Source: Vibrio sp. FE10
Lineage (GTDB): Bacteria > Pseudomonadota > Gammaproteobacteria > Enterobacterales > Vibrionaceae
Assembly (NCBI RefSeq): GCF_030297155.1
Contig: NZ_AP028068.1
Coordinates: forward strand, 558,001-622,000
DNA: 64,000 bases
Reading direction: 5' to 3'
This document shows positions 36,410 through 45,337 of the stretch, one piece after another. A program made the position numbers and the translations under genes. The notes below the pieces were generated by a model. The model searched no databases and was not told the DNA's origin. It saw nothing but the letters and a program-made list of their open reading frames with translations. Positions within the stretch are counted from its first letter, which is position 1; each line of letters begins with the position of its first letter.

Positions 36410-36470
36410 TCGCTACGACTCAGGTTCAGATTCGGACTAACGCTTTGGTCTACTTAGACTGAAGTTCAAT

Positions 36471-36506
36471 CGGTGTCACAGCAATTCCACTGCCGTTGTG
36501 ACACCG
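36471..36506 (+). terminator. Hairpin terminator after lldD
   Basis: A 12-bp stem (36471-36482 with 36495-36506, one G-U) with a 12-base loop lies about 60 bases behind lldD. The T-run is poor (ttta), so termination may be partial. Confidence 0.6.
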
Positions 36507-36536
36507 TTTAAGCACTGGAAAATAAAATAAAAAGCT

Positions 36537-36815
36537 AGGGCGTGTTGATCTTTCGAGCTGATTTTTGCAGCGAGTTGCTGGGTATTTATACAAGGCAGAG
36601 GCGTCGATGTGTAGCTAGCCTACATAAGAAGCCGATAACGTAGTAGAAATGGCCAGCAAACGCTGCCCGAAGGGTTCAGCTAAAAGCGTTTTACTCTTTG
36701 TTGAGGGGGATTTGCTTAGAGTGACTAGGCTACTTCCCCCTCGCCGCGATTAAAACGCTTTTGACTAGGCGCCCCCATTCGAACAAAATTTAATCACGAA
36801 AGGTCAACACGCCCT
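36537..36815. mobile_element. MITE-like palindromic repeat element, 279 bp
   Basis: The element has 19-bp terminal inverted repeats, agggcgtgttgatctttcg and cgaaaggtcaacacgccct, differing at one position. Inside there is a second large palindrome: aaaagcgttttac and gttgaggggga pair with tccccctcg and ttaaaacgctttt around a central loop. There is no ORF. No target-site duplication is obvious. It looks like a non-autonomous transposed or stem-loop repeat of the kind scattered through vibrio genomes. It lies between lldD and the D-lactate dehydrogenase gene, ending 36 bases before the latter's start, so it supplies or separates that gene's upstream region. Confidence 0.75.
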
Positions 36816-36850
36816 GAACAGTGCCAAATAAGAAGCACAAGGAAGCAAAG

Positions 36851-39706
36851 ATGGAGACAAACACATCCCATGAGCGAGTAATAGACGCACAAGCTTATCA
36901 GCAGCTTGAAGCGATACTGGCTCAAAAAATAGAAACGGAACGCATTGTCACTCAAGAGGCAAAGCGCTTGGCTTACGGCACCGATGCGAGTTTTTATCGC
37001 TTGGTGCCGAAAATGGTTCTAAGGCTTAAGAACTTAGACGAAGTCATATTCACCATTCAAAGCTGTCGCGAACTGGGCATTCATTTTACCTTTCGCGCCG
37101 CTGGCACTAGCCTTTCAGGGCAAGCCGTTTCAGACTCGGTACTCATCACTCTAACCGACGACTGGCGTGGACACGAGATCGTCGATAACGGCAATCAAAT
37201 CATCCTGCAACCCGGTGTGATTGGTGCCGATGCCAACAAATACCTCGCCCCTTTCCAACGTAAAATCGGCCCAGATCCGGCCTCAATCAATACTTGTAAG
37301 ATCGGTGGTATCGCGGCGAATAACGCCAGCGGCATGTGTTGTGGTACTGCACAAAACTCTTATCGCACCGTCGAGAGCATGAAAATCGTATTGAGTGATG
37401 GTTCCCTACTTGATACAGCAGATAACGCCAGCGTTGAGGCTTTCAAGCAATCACACAAAGCGCTGTTTGAAGGTATTGTTGATTTACACAGACAGACTAG
37501 CTCGAATCAAGAGCTGGCAGACAGAATCCGCCATAAGTACCGCCTCAAAAATACCACTGGCTACGCGCTTAATGCATTGGTCGATTACCACGACCCAATT
37601 GAGATCATCAAACACCTGATGATTGGCTCTGAAGGTACACTAGGCTTCATCGCAGAGATCACCTACAACACGGTGATCGAACACCCAAACAAAGCTTCGG
37701 CGCTGTTGGTGTTTGCCGACATCGAACAAGCAAGCAAAGCCGTGACTACGCTATCAAAAACACCGGTTGCTGCGGTTGAATTGATGGATGGCAGAGCACT
37801 GCGTTCAGTGGCTGATAAACCGGGTATGCCTGCATTTATGCCAAGCTTGGATTTAGAAGCTGCGGCTATTTTGGTTGAATCACACGCCAGCTCCCAGCAG
37901 GACTTAGATTTACAATGTAAATCAATTTTGGACGCATTAACTGAATACACGATTGTTGAATCGGTTCCTTTCACTTCCGATCCAAAGACAGTCGCGACCC
38001 TATGGGGCATCCGAAAAGGCATGTTCCCTGCCGTTGGAGCCGTTCGTGAAGTCGGTACGACCGTTATCATTGAAGACGTGGCGTTCCCTGTCGAAAACCT
38101 AGCTAATGGTATTCGAGAGCTGCAAGAGTTGTTCGATAAATACGAATACAGTGAAGCGATCATTTTTGGTCACGCCCTCGAAGGCAACCTGCACTTTGTA
38201 TTTACTCAAGGCTTCGACAGCCAAACAGAAATCGATCGCTACGGCGGTTTCATGGACGACGTTGCCGAACTGGTTGCGGTGAAATACCAAGGTTCTCTGA
38301 AAGCAGAGCATGGTACTGGCCGCAACATGGCGCCTTATGTGGAGTTGGAATGGGGAAAAGATGGCTACGCCTTGATGCAACAGATCAAAGCGCTGTTTGA
38401 CCCAGAAAGACTGCTCAACCCCGGCGTTATTATTAACGACAATCCGAATTCACACATAACAAACCTGAAGCCAATGCCTGCTGCCGATGACCTTGTCGAC
38501 CGCTGCATTGAGTGTGGCTTCTGTGAGCCTGTTTGTCCGTCTCGCACTTTAACCCTATCGCCACGTCAACGCATTGTTCTCTACCGAGAACTGCAACGCC
38601 GCCGAGCTGCGGGTGAAGAAATAGAAGCAAGCGAACTAGAGAAAACCTTCGAATACCAAGGCATAGATACCTGCGCTGCAACTGGCCTGTGTGCCGAGCG
38701 TTGCCCTGTGGGTATCAACACTGGTGACTTGATTAAGAAGCTTCGTATTGCCAAGTACGAGAAATTTACGCCAATCGCAAAGTGGACAGCGGATCATTTC
38801 TCGACCACTACAAAACTCACCAAGGCTGGCCTCAAAACCAATCAAGTGGCGAGCAAAGTATTAGGCGCAAACACAGTCGGCAAGCTAACCAACGGCCTGC
38901 GCTCGATGACGAAAGGCGCGACACCCGTTTGGATGCCAGAAATGCCACAGTCCAACAGTCACTCACTAACAGCTTCACCAGTGACGGCAGAAAACTCAAG
39001 TAATCATAAGAAGGTGGTTTACCTGCCTTCGTGTGCGAGTCGAACTATGGGACAACAAAGCGATGCGGGCGATCAACGCCCTCTGACTGAAGTGACCATG
39101 TCTTTACTCAACAAGGCAGGATTCGAGGTTATTCTTCCGAAGAAATTAGATGACCAATGTTGTGGTATGCCTTACGACAGTAAAGGCATGACCGACTTAG
39201 CTCAATCGAAAGCACAACAGCTCGAAGAAGTGTTGTGGCAAGCGAGTCGTCAGGGTGAATACCCAGTTTTGATGGACACAAGCCCATGTGCTAAACGCAG
39301 TATTGAACAATTCACCAAACCGTTAGAGGTATTAGAGCCGACAGGGTTTGTGAATCAATATTTGCTTGAACATCTGACGCTTGAGCCGCTACAAGAAACC
39401 GTGATGCTGCATGTCACTTGTAGCTCTCGTCGAATGGGCTTAGAAGGTGCAATGTTAAACCTTGCTAAAGCCTGTACCGAAGAGGTCATCGTTCCTGAAC
39501 ATATTCAGTGTTGTGGTTGGGCGGGTGATAAAGGTTTTACTACGCCAGAGCTAAACGAGGCTGCGGTACACCCACTAAAAGAGCAAGTACCAAGCAACTG
39601 CACTCGTGGATTTAGCAACAGCCGAACCTGTGAGATCGGTTTATCACACCACAGCGGCATTCCGTATCAGTCAATCTTGTACTTGGTTGACGAAGTGGCG
39701 CAATAG
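36851..39706 (+). CDS. D-lactate dehydrogenase, FAD and Fe-S type (Dld-II-like)
   Basis: A 951-residue flavo-iron-sulfur enzyme like the Dld-II of Shewanella, expected to oxidise D-lactate (possibly other 2-hydroxy acids) to the keto acid and reduce the quinone pool or another carrier. Residues 1-480 form the FAD-binding PCMH and C-terminal FAD-oxidase domains (FRAAGTSLSGQAVSD; GGIAANNASGMCCGT; HALEGNLHF; AEHGTGRNM). Two 4Fe-4S motifs follow, CIECGFCEPVCP near 552 and CAATGLCAERCP near 607. The C-terminal part has two cysteine-rich CCG domains (CCGMP near 770, CCGWAG near 887). The ATG at 36851 has aagga 7 bases upstream. Linkage to lldP and lldD supports lactate as substrate; glycolate is the main alternative. 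Confidence 0.9.
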   Translation: METNTSHERVIDAQAYQQLEAILAQKIETERIVTQEAKRLAYGTDASFYRLVPKMVLRLKNLDEVIFTIQSCRELGIHFTFRAAGTSLSGQAVSDSVLITLTDDWRGHEIVDNGNQIILQPGVIGADANKYLAPFQRKIGPDPASINTCKIGGIAANNASGMCCGTAQNSYRTVESMKIVLSDGSLLDTADNASVEAFKQSHKALFEGIVDLHRQTSSNQELADRIRHKYRLKNTTGYALNALVDYHDPIEIIKHLMIGSEGTLGFIAEITYNTVIEHPNKASALLVFADIEQASKAVTTLSKTPVAAVELMDGRALRSVADKPGMPAFMPSLDLEAAAILVESHASSQQDLDLQCKSILDALTEYTIVESVPFTSDPKTVATLWGIRKGMFPAVGAVREVGTTVIIEDVAFPVENLANGIRELQELFDKYEYSEAIIFGHALEGNLHFVFTQGFDSQTEIDRYGGFMDDVAELVAVKYQGSLKAEHGTGRNMAPYVELEWGKDGYALMQQIKALFDPERLLNPGVIINDNPNSHITNLKPMPAADDLVDRCIECGFCEPVCPSRTLTLSPRQRIVLYRELQRRRAAGEEIEASELEKTFEYQGIDTCAATGLCAERCPVGINTGDLIKKLRIAKYEKFTPIAKWTADHFSTTTKLTKAGLKTNQVASKVLGANTVGKLTNGLRSMTKGATPVWMPEMPQSNSHSLTASPVTAENSSNHKKVVYLPSCASRTMGQQSDAGDQRPLTEVTMSLLNKAGFEVILPKKLDDQCCGMPYDSKGMTDLAQSKAQQLEEVLWQASRQGEYPVLMDTSPCAKRSIEQFTKPLEVLEPTGFVNQYLLEHLTLEPLQETVMLHVTCSSRRMGLEGAMLNLAKACTEEVIVPEHIQCCGWAGDKGFTTPELNEAAVHPLKEQVPSNCTRGFSNSRTCEIGLSHHSGIPYQSILYLVDEVAQ

Positions 39707-39758
39707 CCCCAATTTCACTACTTAAGGTGTCGAGCAAATAGCTTAAACCTAAAACGAA

Positions 39759-39786
39759 AAATGGCAGCCCAATCAGGCTGCCATTT
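39759..39786. terminator. Bidirectional terminator
   Basis: An 11-bp perfect stem (aaatggcagcc / ggctgccattt) with a 6-base loop has A-rich sequence before and ctttatt after, so it can end both the D-lactate dehydrogenase transcript and the convergent small gene. Confidence 0.85.
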
Positions 39787-39834
39787 CTTTATTCGATTTA
39801 AACGTTACTTAGCTAGTTGTTACTGAGCTGACAG

Positions 39835-40077
39835 TTATAGAGATAAGCTCATCAACTCTTCTGGTGAGTAGTGTTCTGCTTCTGCACCTTTGGCGATTAA
39901 GTCGATCACTTTGAATTCGCTCATGTCACCAAACTCTTTAGTTAAGTAGTCACGAAACGCTTTCTCGTTCGGCCATTTACCTCGCACGATATAGCCCTCT
40001 TCTTTGTCAAAATCTTCTGTTTCAAAGAATGAAAAATCGGTCATACCAATATTGTGGCAATACAAAACAAGATACAT
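39835..40077 (-). CDS. Conserved-looking 80-residue protein of unknown function
   Basis: Acidic small cytoplasmic protein starting MYLVLYCHNIGMTDF. A good ribosome site (aagga) lies 7 bases before the ATG, and it has its own terminator, so it is probably a real gene. The order of alternating strands and helices (IVRGKWPNEKAFRDYLTKEF) suggests a small alpha/beta fold. I recognise no family and see no active-site motif. It is monocistronic between the lactate and peptide-transport genes. Confidence 0.7.
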   Translation of the reverse strand: MYLVLYCHNIGMTDFSFFETEDFDKEEGYIVRGKWPNEKAFRDYLTKEFGDMSEFKVIDLIAKGAEAEHYSPEELMSLSL

Positions 40078-40229
40078 GTTGAATCCTTAACACTTAACTA
40101 GGGTCGGTTTAGCTTTTGAGCCGATCAAAAAATTTCTCTACAAAGCAGGGCTAAGGTTACAACATAAATGCTAAATCGAGTACCCAATCGAATAGCACGT
40201 CGAAAACTTAAGCTGCCTGTTCTTTTTCG

Positions 40230-41966
40230 TTAGTCATCAAACATCATGTTAATGGCCGCGCCTAACAGAATCAGCCCAATGATTGGCCCCATTACTGCCA
40301 ATGGTGCGCGCTCGATGTAAGGCAGATTCTCTGCAATCATCAAACCCCACTCAGGTTCAGGTGGCTTAGCCCCTAAACCGATGAAGCTCAGTGAGGTCAG
40401 GCTCAATGTAATCACCGGCAGCCTCAACATCGCGTGTCTTAGTAGCGGTGGCAATACGTAAGGCAGCAGATAGAAACGGAAGATTCTAAGCTTGCTCGTT
40501 CCCCACAACGGTGCGAGATGAGTATAAGGCTGAGCCTTCGCTTCCACTATCAAGCTTGAGCAATGCGCCGCTAATGGCGCCCAAGATACCAATACAATCG
40601 CGATTAATGCGCTGTTCGGGTTCATGCCCGTTAAGCCAGCAACCAACAGGCCTGCAATGATGTAAGGGATACCCTTAGTTATCTCGATAAGGCCTTGGCT
40701 AAAACGAGTGTTGAAGCCCATGATAATGCCTGTCACCAAGCTCAAGAACGTTGCCAGAATACCAGCTTGGAAGGTCGAAACCATACCTGAACCGATTCTC
40801 GCTAACAGATCTCGGCCAATACCATCCGCACCCAATGGCGCTTGCCAACTTGGATCGGCTAAACGAGCAAATTGACTGGTGTATGGGTCTCGAAATGCCG
40901 CCCAAACCACAATCGCAAACAGGAATGAGAATATTGAGAAGGCAACAGCACGCTTGGTGCGGCTTTGCGTAAAGCGAAACGAAGAGTGACTACTAATCAG
41001 CTTACCGCTTTTCAGGCTGTGACCAAGAATCAGCTGCTGAACAAACAAGCTCATGCTGCTCACGGCAATTGAAAACAGCAGCAATACCAACAGGCCGCCT
41101 TGCAGCATCGGCAAGTCTTGCGCCTTCGCAGCACCAAGTATCATGCGCCCGATACCCGGAATCGAGAAGATAAGCTCAACCGCAACCGCGCCACCGGTTA
41201 AACCAATCACGATCATCGCAATTTGCGGGATCAGACTGCTCAGCGCTCTTTTCAGCGCAAAGCGAATAATTTGATTGGAGTGAACGTTGGCACTGAGCCA
41301 AGTGATCACCCAAGGTTCATTAAGAACGCGTTGTAAACTGTCTCTGAGTAGACGACTAAACAGACCGCTAGCAGGCAGTGCGAGCGCCAAACTCGGTAGC
41401 CAAATATCTTGCCAGCCTTGCCAACCATACGGTGGTAGCCAACCTAACCAGATTGAGAATACCAGTATTAATACCGAGGCCACCACGTACTCTGGCAACG
41501 ATATTAATACGGTGCTTAAACTGCTGTAACTCTGCCCTAATTTGCCCTTCTTCCAACTGCGTAAAGTAGCAAGTAAGCCTGCACCGCACAGTACGAAAGT
41601 CATCACAAGCGCGCTAGACATCAAAAACAGAGATGTAGACGCTGTTTTTTGAATGCCTAATGCAACCGAAGAGCCGTCAATCCAGGATTTACCTAGGTCT
41701 CCCGAAAAGGCACTTCCTACCCAGTCGATCAGGCGCTCGCTTGCCGAACGGTCAAGCTGAAGATCAGCACCTACCGCCGCTAAAGCTTCAGGCGTAAGCA
41801 GGTGTTGTTGCCCCGCTCTCGCACGCAGGATGGATTGGCTTGGGTCGATGCCTGCAATGTCAGGCATCAAGCCAACAAGAATCACCACCACGATCAGTGA
41901 GGCGATTCTTGATAGCCAAGGCGTCAAGATAAATAAGGTTCGACGCAGAGTCTCAGCAGATAGCAT
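40230..41966 (-). CDS. Fused DppB-DppC-type ABC permease
   Basis: A 578-residue inner-membrane protein made of two complete permease halves. Residues 1-310 resemble a DppB/OppB/NikB subunit (LSLDRSASERLIDW-like periplasmic segment, EAA-type loop around NEPWVITWLSANVHSNQIIR). Residues 335-578 resemble DppC/OppC/NikC (ADPSWQAPLGADGIGRDLLARI, EAA-type loop EAKAQPYTHLAPLWG, and the terminal ENLPYIERAPLAVMGP). These subunits are normally separate genes. It closes an operon with two ATPases and a lipoprotein binding protein, so the fused pore would work as an intramolecular heterodimer. The cargo is probably a peptide or metal-chelate complex, not specified by sequence. Confidence 0.88.
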   Translation of the reverse strand: MLSAETLRRTLFILTPWLSRIASLIVVVILVGLMPDIAGIDPSQSILRARAGQQHLLTPEALAAVGADLQLDRSASERLIDWVGSAFSGDLGKSWIDGSSVALGIQKTASTSLFLMSSALVMTFVLCGAGLLATLRSWKKGKLGQSYSSLSTVLISLPEYVVASVLILVFSIWLGWLPPYGWQGWQDIWLPSLALALPASGLFSRLLRDSLQRVLNEPWVITWLSANVHSNQIIRFALKRALSSLIPQIAMIVIGLTGGAVAVELIFSIPGIGRMILGAAKAQDLPMLQGGLLVLLLFSIAVSSMSLFVQQLILGHSLKSGKLISSHSSFRFTQSRTKRAVAFSIFSFLFAIVVWAAFRDPYTSQFARLADPSWQAPLGADGIGRDLLARIGSGMVSTFQAGILATFLSLVTGIIMGFNTRFSQGLIEITKGIPYIIAGLLVAGLTGMNPNSALIAIVLVSWAPLAAHCSSLIVEAKAQPYTHLAPLWGTSKLRIFRFYLLPYVLPPLLRHAMLRLPVITLSLTSLSFIGLGAKPPEPEWGLMIAENLPYIERAPLAVMGPIIGLILLGAAINMMFDD

Positions 41967-41970
41967 TTAT

Positions 41971-43482
41971 TTAGTTAACCTGTGTTGCCGCGTTAACTTG
42001 TGTCGTTTGATCAACCAAGCGACGTTCACTTGGGTCACGAACTACATTGCTTACACGCTCGCTCTCACCTTGAATCACACGTTCGTGAAGCAGTGGAATA
42101 GCAGCGAAGTCGTTCAGGATTTTTTGCTCAGCTTCGATGATCGCTTGCTGACGCAGTGCACCTAATGGTTGCAGATCAGCGTGAGTCAGTGCTTGGTCTA
42201 CTTCTTGAGAACAGAATTGACCAAGGTTGAATGAACCCTTACAGCCAAAGTCACTCATCATGTAAGCCACTGGGTCACCCGAATCTAGAACGGTTGCACG
42301 AGAAAGAATGAACGCATCAAACTTACCTGATAGCGCATCGTTTTCGATCTGAGCGTATTCACGGATATCCAGCTCAACTTTGAAACCAGCCGCTTCAAGT
42401 TGCTGTTTAAGTAGTGCTGCCACTTCTGGAAGCTCAGCACGGTCGGTAAAGGTACCGATAACAATGCTTTCACCGTTTGCTTTTAGCGTTTTGTCGATTG
42501 CTTGACCTTCAGGTCGAATCGGCTCAGCCCAAGCAAGTGCTGGACCTAGTAGGCCTTGCGCGATGTCCGCGTGGTTTTCATAAACGGTATTCACGATTTG
42601 CTCACGGTCTACTGCAGCCGCCGCTACTTTACGTAGTTCAATATCGCTAAATACGCCTGACTTATTGTTCAGGTAAAGCGTGTTGGTACGAGGCATTGCT
42701 ACTTCGTAAAGCAGGTTCGAATCAATGGTCGCGATTTGTGAAACTGGCACAGCTTCAACAATGTCAGCCGTACCTGTTCTTAGAGCTGCAGCACGAGCAA
42801 AGCCATTAGGAACGTATTCTGCAATTACAGATTCAACTTGCGCTTTTTCACCCCAGTAACCATCAAAACGTTTTAGTTTCGCGCTGGTTGTACCGTTAAT
42901 TTCAGTCAATTCAAACGGACCAGTACCTGCGCCAATTGGGCTAACACGGCCATCTTCTTGGTACGCGCTTGCTGCTAGGATCGCTAATTGAGGGCTTGAT
43001 AAACGGCTTGGTAGAAGAGGGTCATCAAAGCTGGTTTTGATCTCTACACGGTAGTTGTCCATTGCTCTCACTTCTAGCTCTACGCCATCTAGGATGCGTG
43101 GCTTAGGTGCCGCTTCCAGCGCTTTCTGTAGTGAGTTAACAACAGACTCTGCTGTTAATGTCGAGCCATCGTGGAATTTAACACCTTGGCGAACCGTGAA
43201 TTGCCAAGTCAGTGGATCAACGTGTTTCCAATCCGTTGCCAGCATTGGCTCAGCTTCTGAAGTTGGGCTTAGGTTAACTAGCGTTTCAGCCGTGCTCCAA
43301 CGCGATAGTTTGAACGCGTCATCAGAAAGTGGCGATAGGCCCGTTCTTGGTGGCTGCATCATCGCAACACGAATTTCAGATTTGACCGAAGCTTCGCTCG
43401 ACTCTGGTTGAGAGTCAAAACAGCCCGTCAAAGGCAGAGCCAGCGCTAGAGCGCAAGCCAGTTTGATTGAATTAAAACGCAT
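41971..43482 (-). CDS. Peptide/nickel-type binding lipoprotein
   Basis: A 503-residue solute-binding protein of family 5 (DppA/OppA/NikA). It starts MRFNSIKLACALALALPL with lipobox LTGC (Cys21), so it should be a lipid-anchored periplasmic receptor. Family marks are WQFTVRQGVKFHDGSTLTAE near 100 and GTGPFELTEINGT near 190. The ATG at 43482 is preferred because the longer frame puts residues in front of the lipoprotein signal. The C-terminus ends in a short repeat (TTQVNAATQVN). It lies 4 bases before the fused permease gene and 47 bases behind the second ATPase gene. Ligand class unresolved between peptides and nickel or opine-like compounds. Confidence 0.88.
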   Translation of the reverse strand: MRFNSIKLACALALALPLTGCFDSQPESSEASVKSEIRVAMMQPPRTGLSPLSDDAFKLSRWSTAETLVNLSPTSEAEPMLATDWKHVDPLTWQFTVRQGVKFHDGSTLTAESVVNSLQKALEAAPKPRILDGVELEVRAMDNYRVEIKTSFDDPLLPSRLSSPQLAILAASAYQEDGRVSPIGAGTGPFELTEINGTTSAKLKRFDGYWGEKAQVESVIAEYVPNGFARAAALRTGTADIVEAVPVSQIATIDSNLLYEVAMPRTNTLYLNNKSGVFSDIELRKVAAAAVDREQIVNTVYENHADIAQGLLGPALAWAEPIRPEGQAIDKTLKANGESIVIGTFTDRAELPEVAALLKQQLEAAGFKVELDIREYAQIENDALSGKFDAFILSRATVLDSGDPVAYMMSDFGCKGSFNLGQFCSQEVDQALTHADLQPLGALRQQAIIEAEQKILNDFAAIPLLHERVIQGESERVSNVVRDPSERRLVDQTTQVNAATQVN

Positions 43483-43529
43483 AGTTATTGTTCTCTGTAA
43501 GCTGTATTTCGTAATTAATAAGGTTGTGT

Positions 43530-44381
43530 TTAACAAGTAGATTTCGAAAGAGGCTGAGATTCGATCAGCATCTGAGTCGCTGGATGAGCAGGTTCGCTCA
43601 TCACTTGAAGTGTCGGTCCATGCTCCACCATCTCGCCATGGTCAAGAACCAGAATTTCTTCACAAAGTGCTTTTGCTGCGCCGAGATCGTGTGTCACCAA
43701 AACGATGCGCATGTCGCGCTTTTTTTTCAGTGAATTGAGTAAATCTAACAGCCTTTGACGATTCACAGGGTCAAGACTGGCAGTCGGTTCATCGGCCACC
43801 AACACTGCGGGTCTAACGACAAGCGCCCGAGCAATAGCCACACGTTGAGCTTGGCCTGTAGAAAGCTGATTGGGTTTTAGTGATAGCAAAGTGGCAGGTA
43901 AGCCAACGTCCAACAGCGTCTCTTCAATGATGCTTTCATGACTACCAGAAACATCTAGGTTACTTAGCGGCTCGGCTAAGATCTGTCGAACGGTGTAGTA
44001 AGGGTTAAGACTCGTGTGTGGTTCTTGTGGCACCAATTGGATCAAACGACACACAGCTGCTTGCGCTTTGCTATTGCGAATAGGCAGCGAATGACCAAAC
44101 AAGCTGATGCTACCGAGAGTTGGCGCTTTCAAACCAAACAGCAGTTCAATCAGCGTAGATTTACCGGCACCAGAACGTCCAACAATAGCCAGGCTTTTGT
44201 CTTCAACATTGAGGTCGATGTTCTGTAGCGCTTTGAACGCCTTACCACCCAACCAACTCGGCACTGAGTAATAATGAACCCCGACATTCTCAAACTTAAT
44301 CTCAATCGGTGTTTGTGTTTCTGAATCAATCACAGGCATTGACGGTGAGACTTCTGAATTTAGTGATAAGGTCGAGCTCAT
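43530..44381 (-). CDS. ABC ATPase, DppF/NikE-like
   Basis: A 283-residue ATPase with Walker A GRSGAGKSTL, signature LSTGQAQRVAIARAL (a Thr in place of the usual second Gly of LSGGQ), Walker B AVLVADEPTASLD and switch His in LVTHDLG. It forms a heterodimer with the preceding ATPase to drive the fused permease. The genes overlap by 4 bases (ATGA), implying translational coupling. The signature variant STGQ is also seen in some NikE/PhnK-type ATPases. Confidence 0.9.
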   Translation of the reverse strand: MSSTLSLNSEVSPSMPVIDSETQTPIEIKFENVGVHYYSVPSWLGGKAFKALQNIDLNVEDKSLAIVGRSGAGKSTLIELLFGLKAPTLGSISLFGHSLPIRNSKAQAAVCRLIQLVPQEPHTSLNPYYTVRQILAEPLSNLDVSGSHESIIEETLLDVGLPATLLSLKPNQLSTGQAQRVAIARALVVRPAVLVADEPTASLDPVNRQRLLDLLNSLKKKRDMRIVLVTHDLGAAKALCEEILVLDHGEMVEHGPTLQVMSEPAHPATQMLIESQPLSKSTC

Positions 44382-45148
44382 TCGATTAGGTCTCTCAATG
44401 AACAGCAGAAAGCGTGAGAGCTCGATTCAAGCGCGTGTTTCGGTGCACCATAAGCCACCACACCGCCATCATCGATCACCAATAACTTGTCACACGCTAA
44501 GGCACTGTGCAGGTCATGGGTAATAAGCAAACCACCAATTTGGCGTTGCTTAACATTGTCGCGAATCAGCTTAAGTATCTCTTGCTCTGTTACCGGATCT
44601 AACGCACTGGTTGGTTCATCTGCAATGATGATATCGGCGTTACTCAACAAGCCAATCGCAATACACACTCGTTGACGTTGTCCTCCGGAGATTTGGCTCG
44701 GATACAACGGCAAGATGGTTTCTGGATTTGGGAAACCGAGTTGTACTAGCAATTCGGTGAGCTTGAGTTTGTCTTGCGATTTAAGCTTAGTGCGAGTGCC
44801 CGTGAATGCCAGACTGAGTTGGCCTTCAATGGAAACGAGAGGGTTCAATGCTTGAAGGGCGTCTTGGAAGATAACCGCCGGTCGTTGTGCTGCGGTTCTT
44901 TGCAACATAGGCAAACCACACACCGCTTCACCAGACAGGGAAATATAACCTTCAACCTCCACTGTTTCTGGCATAAAGCCCGCAATCGCACGTGAAAGCA
45001 TCGACTTACCAATGCCTGAAGGGCCCATGATCGCCAACAGCTCACCTCGATACACATCGAAGTGGATATCTTGGAAAAGTGTTCTCGAAGAGGTTTTGAT
45101 CGTTAATCGGTCAACAGACAAAAGTGGGGCGTTCACGCAGGTACTCAT
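44378..45148 (-). CDS. ABC ATPase, DppD/NikD-like
   Basis: A 256-residue ATPase, first gene of the four-gene operon. It has Walker A GPSGIGKSMLSR, signature ISGGQRQRVCIAI, Walker B IIIADEPTSALD and switch His in LITHDLHS. At 256 residues it is shorter than DppD (about 330) and lacks the C-terminal oligopeptide-transporter extension, like NikD. That is a mild hint toward a NikABCDE-like cargo, not proof. Confidence 0.9.
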   Translation of the reverse strand: MSTCVNAPLLSVDRLTIKTSSRTLFQDIHFDVYRGELLAIMGPSGIGKSMLSRAIAGFMPETVEVEGYISLSGEAVCGLPMLQRTAAQRPAVIFQDALQALNPLVSIEGQLSLAFTGTRTKLKSQDKLKLTELLVQLGFPNPETILPLYPSQISGGQRQRVCIAIGLLSNADIIIADEPTSALDPVTEQEILKLIRDNVKQRQIGGLLITHDLHSALACDKLLVIDDGGVVAYGAPKHALESSSHAFCCSLRDLIE

Positions 45149-45270
45149 AGATGGATGTTATAACATAACAACTCTATCATTTAGCCGACATGATGAAAAG
45201 AGAACATTGAACCGTATCGCATTTTATTTGCTATTTAATTGACCGATTATCATTAGTCATTAGATACAAA

Positions 45271-45314
45271 AAAGCGCCCTCTAAATTTATCGTATAACGA
45301 TAGTCAGGCGCTTT
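45271..45314 (-). terminator. Terminator of the MATE gene with nested hairpin
   Basis: Outer stem aaagcgcc / ggcgcttt (45271-45278 with 45307-45314) encloses an inner hairpin tatcgt-ata-acgata (45288-45302). On the minus strand the element is followed by tttttg. It lies 23 bases behind the MATE stop codon. Confidence 0.75.
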
Positions 45315-45337
45315 CATAATGAATCAATACGAATTCG

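Noticed and set aside
41971..45148. Naming the four-gene ABC operon nikABCDE
   Set aside because: The short ATPases hint at it, but no nickel-specific residues or nickel enzyme genes are visible, and peptide systems look the same at this level.
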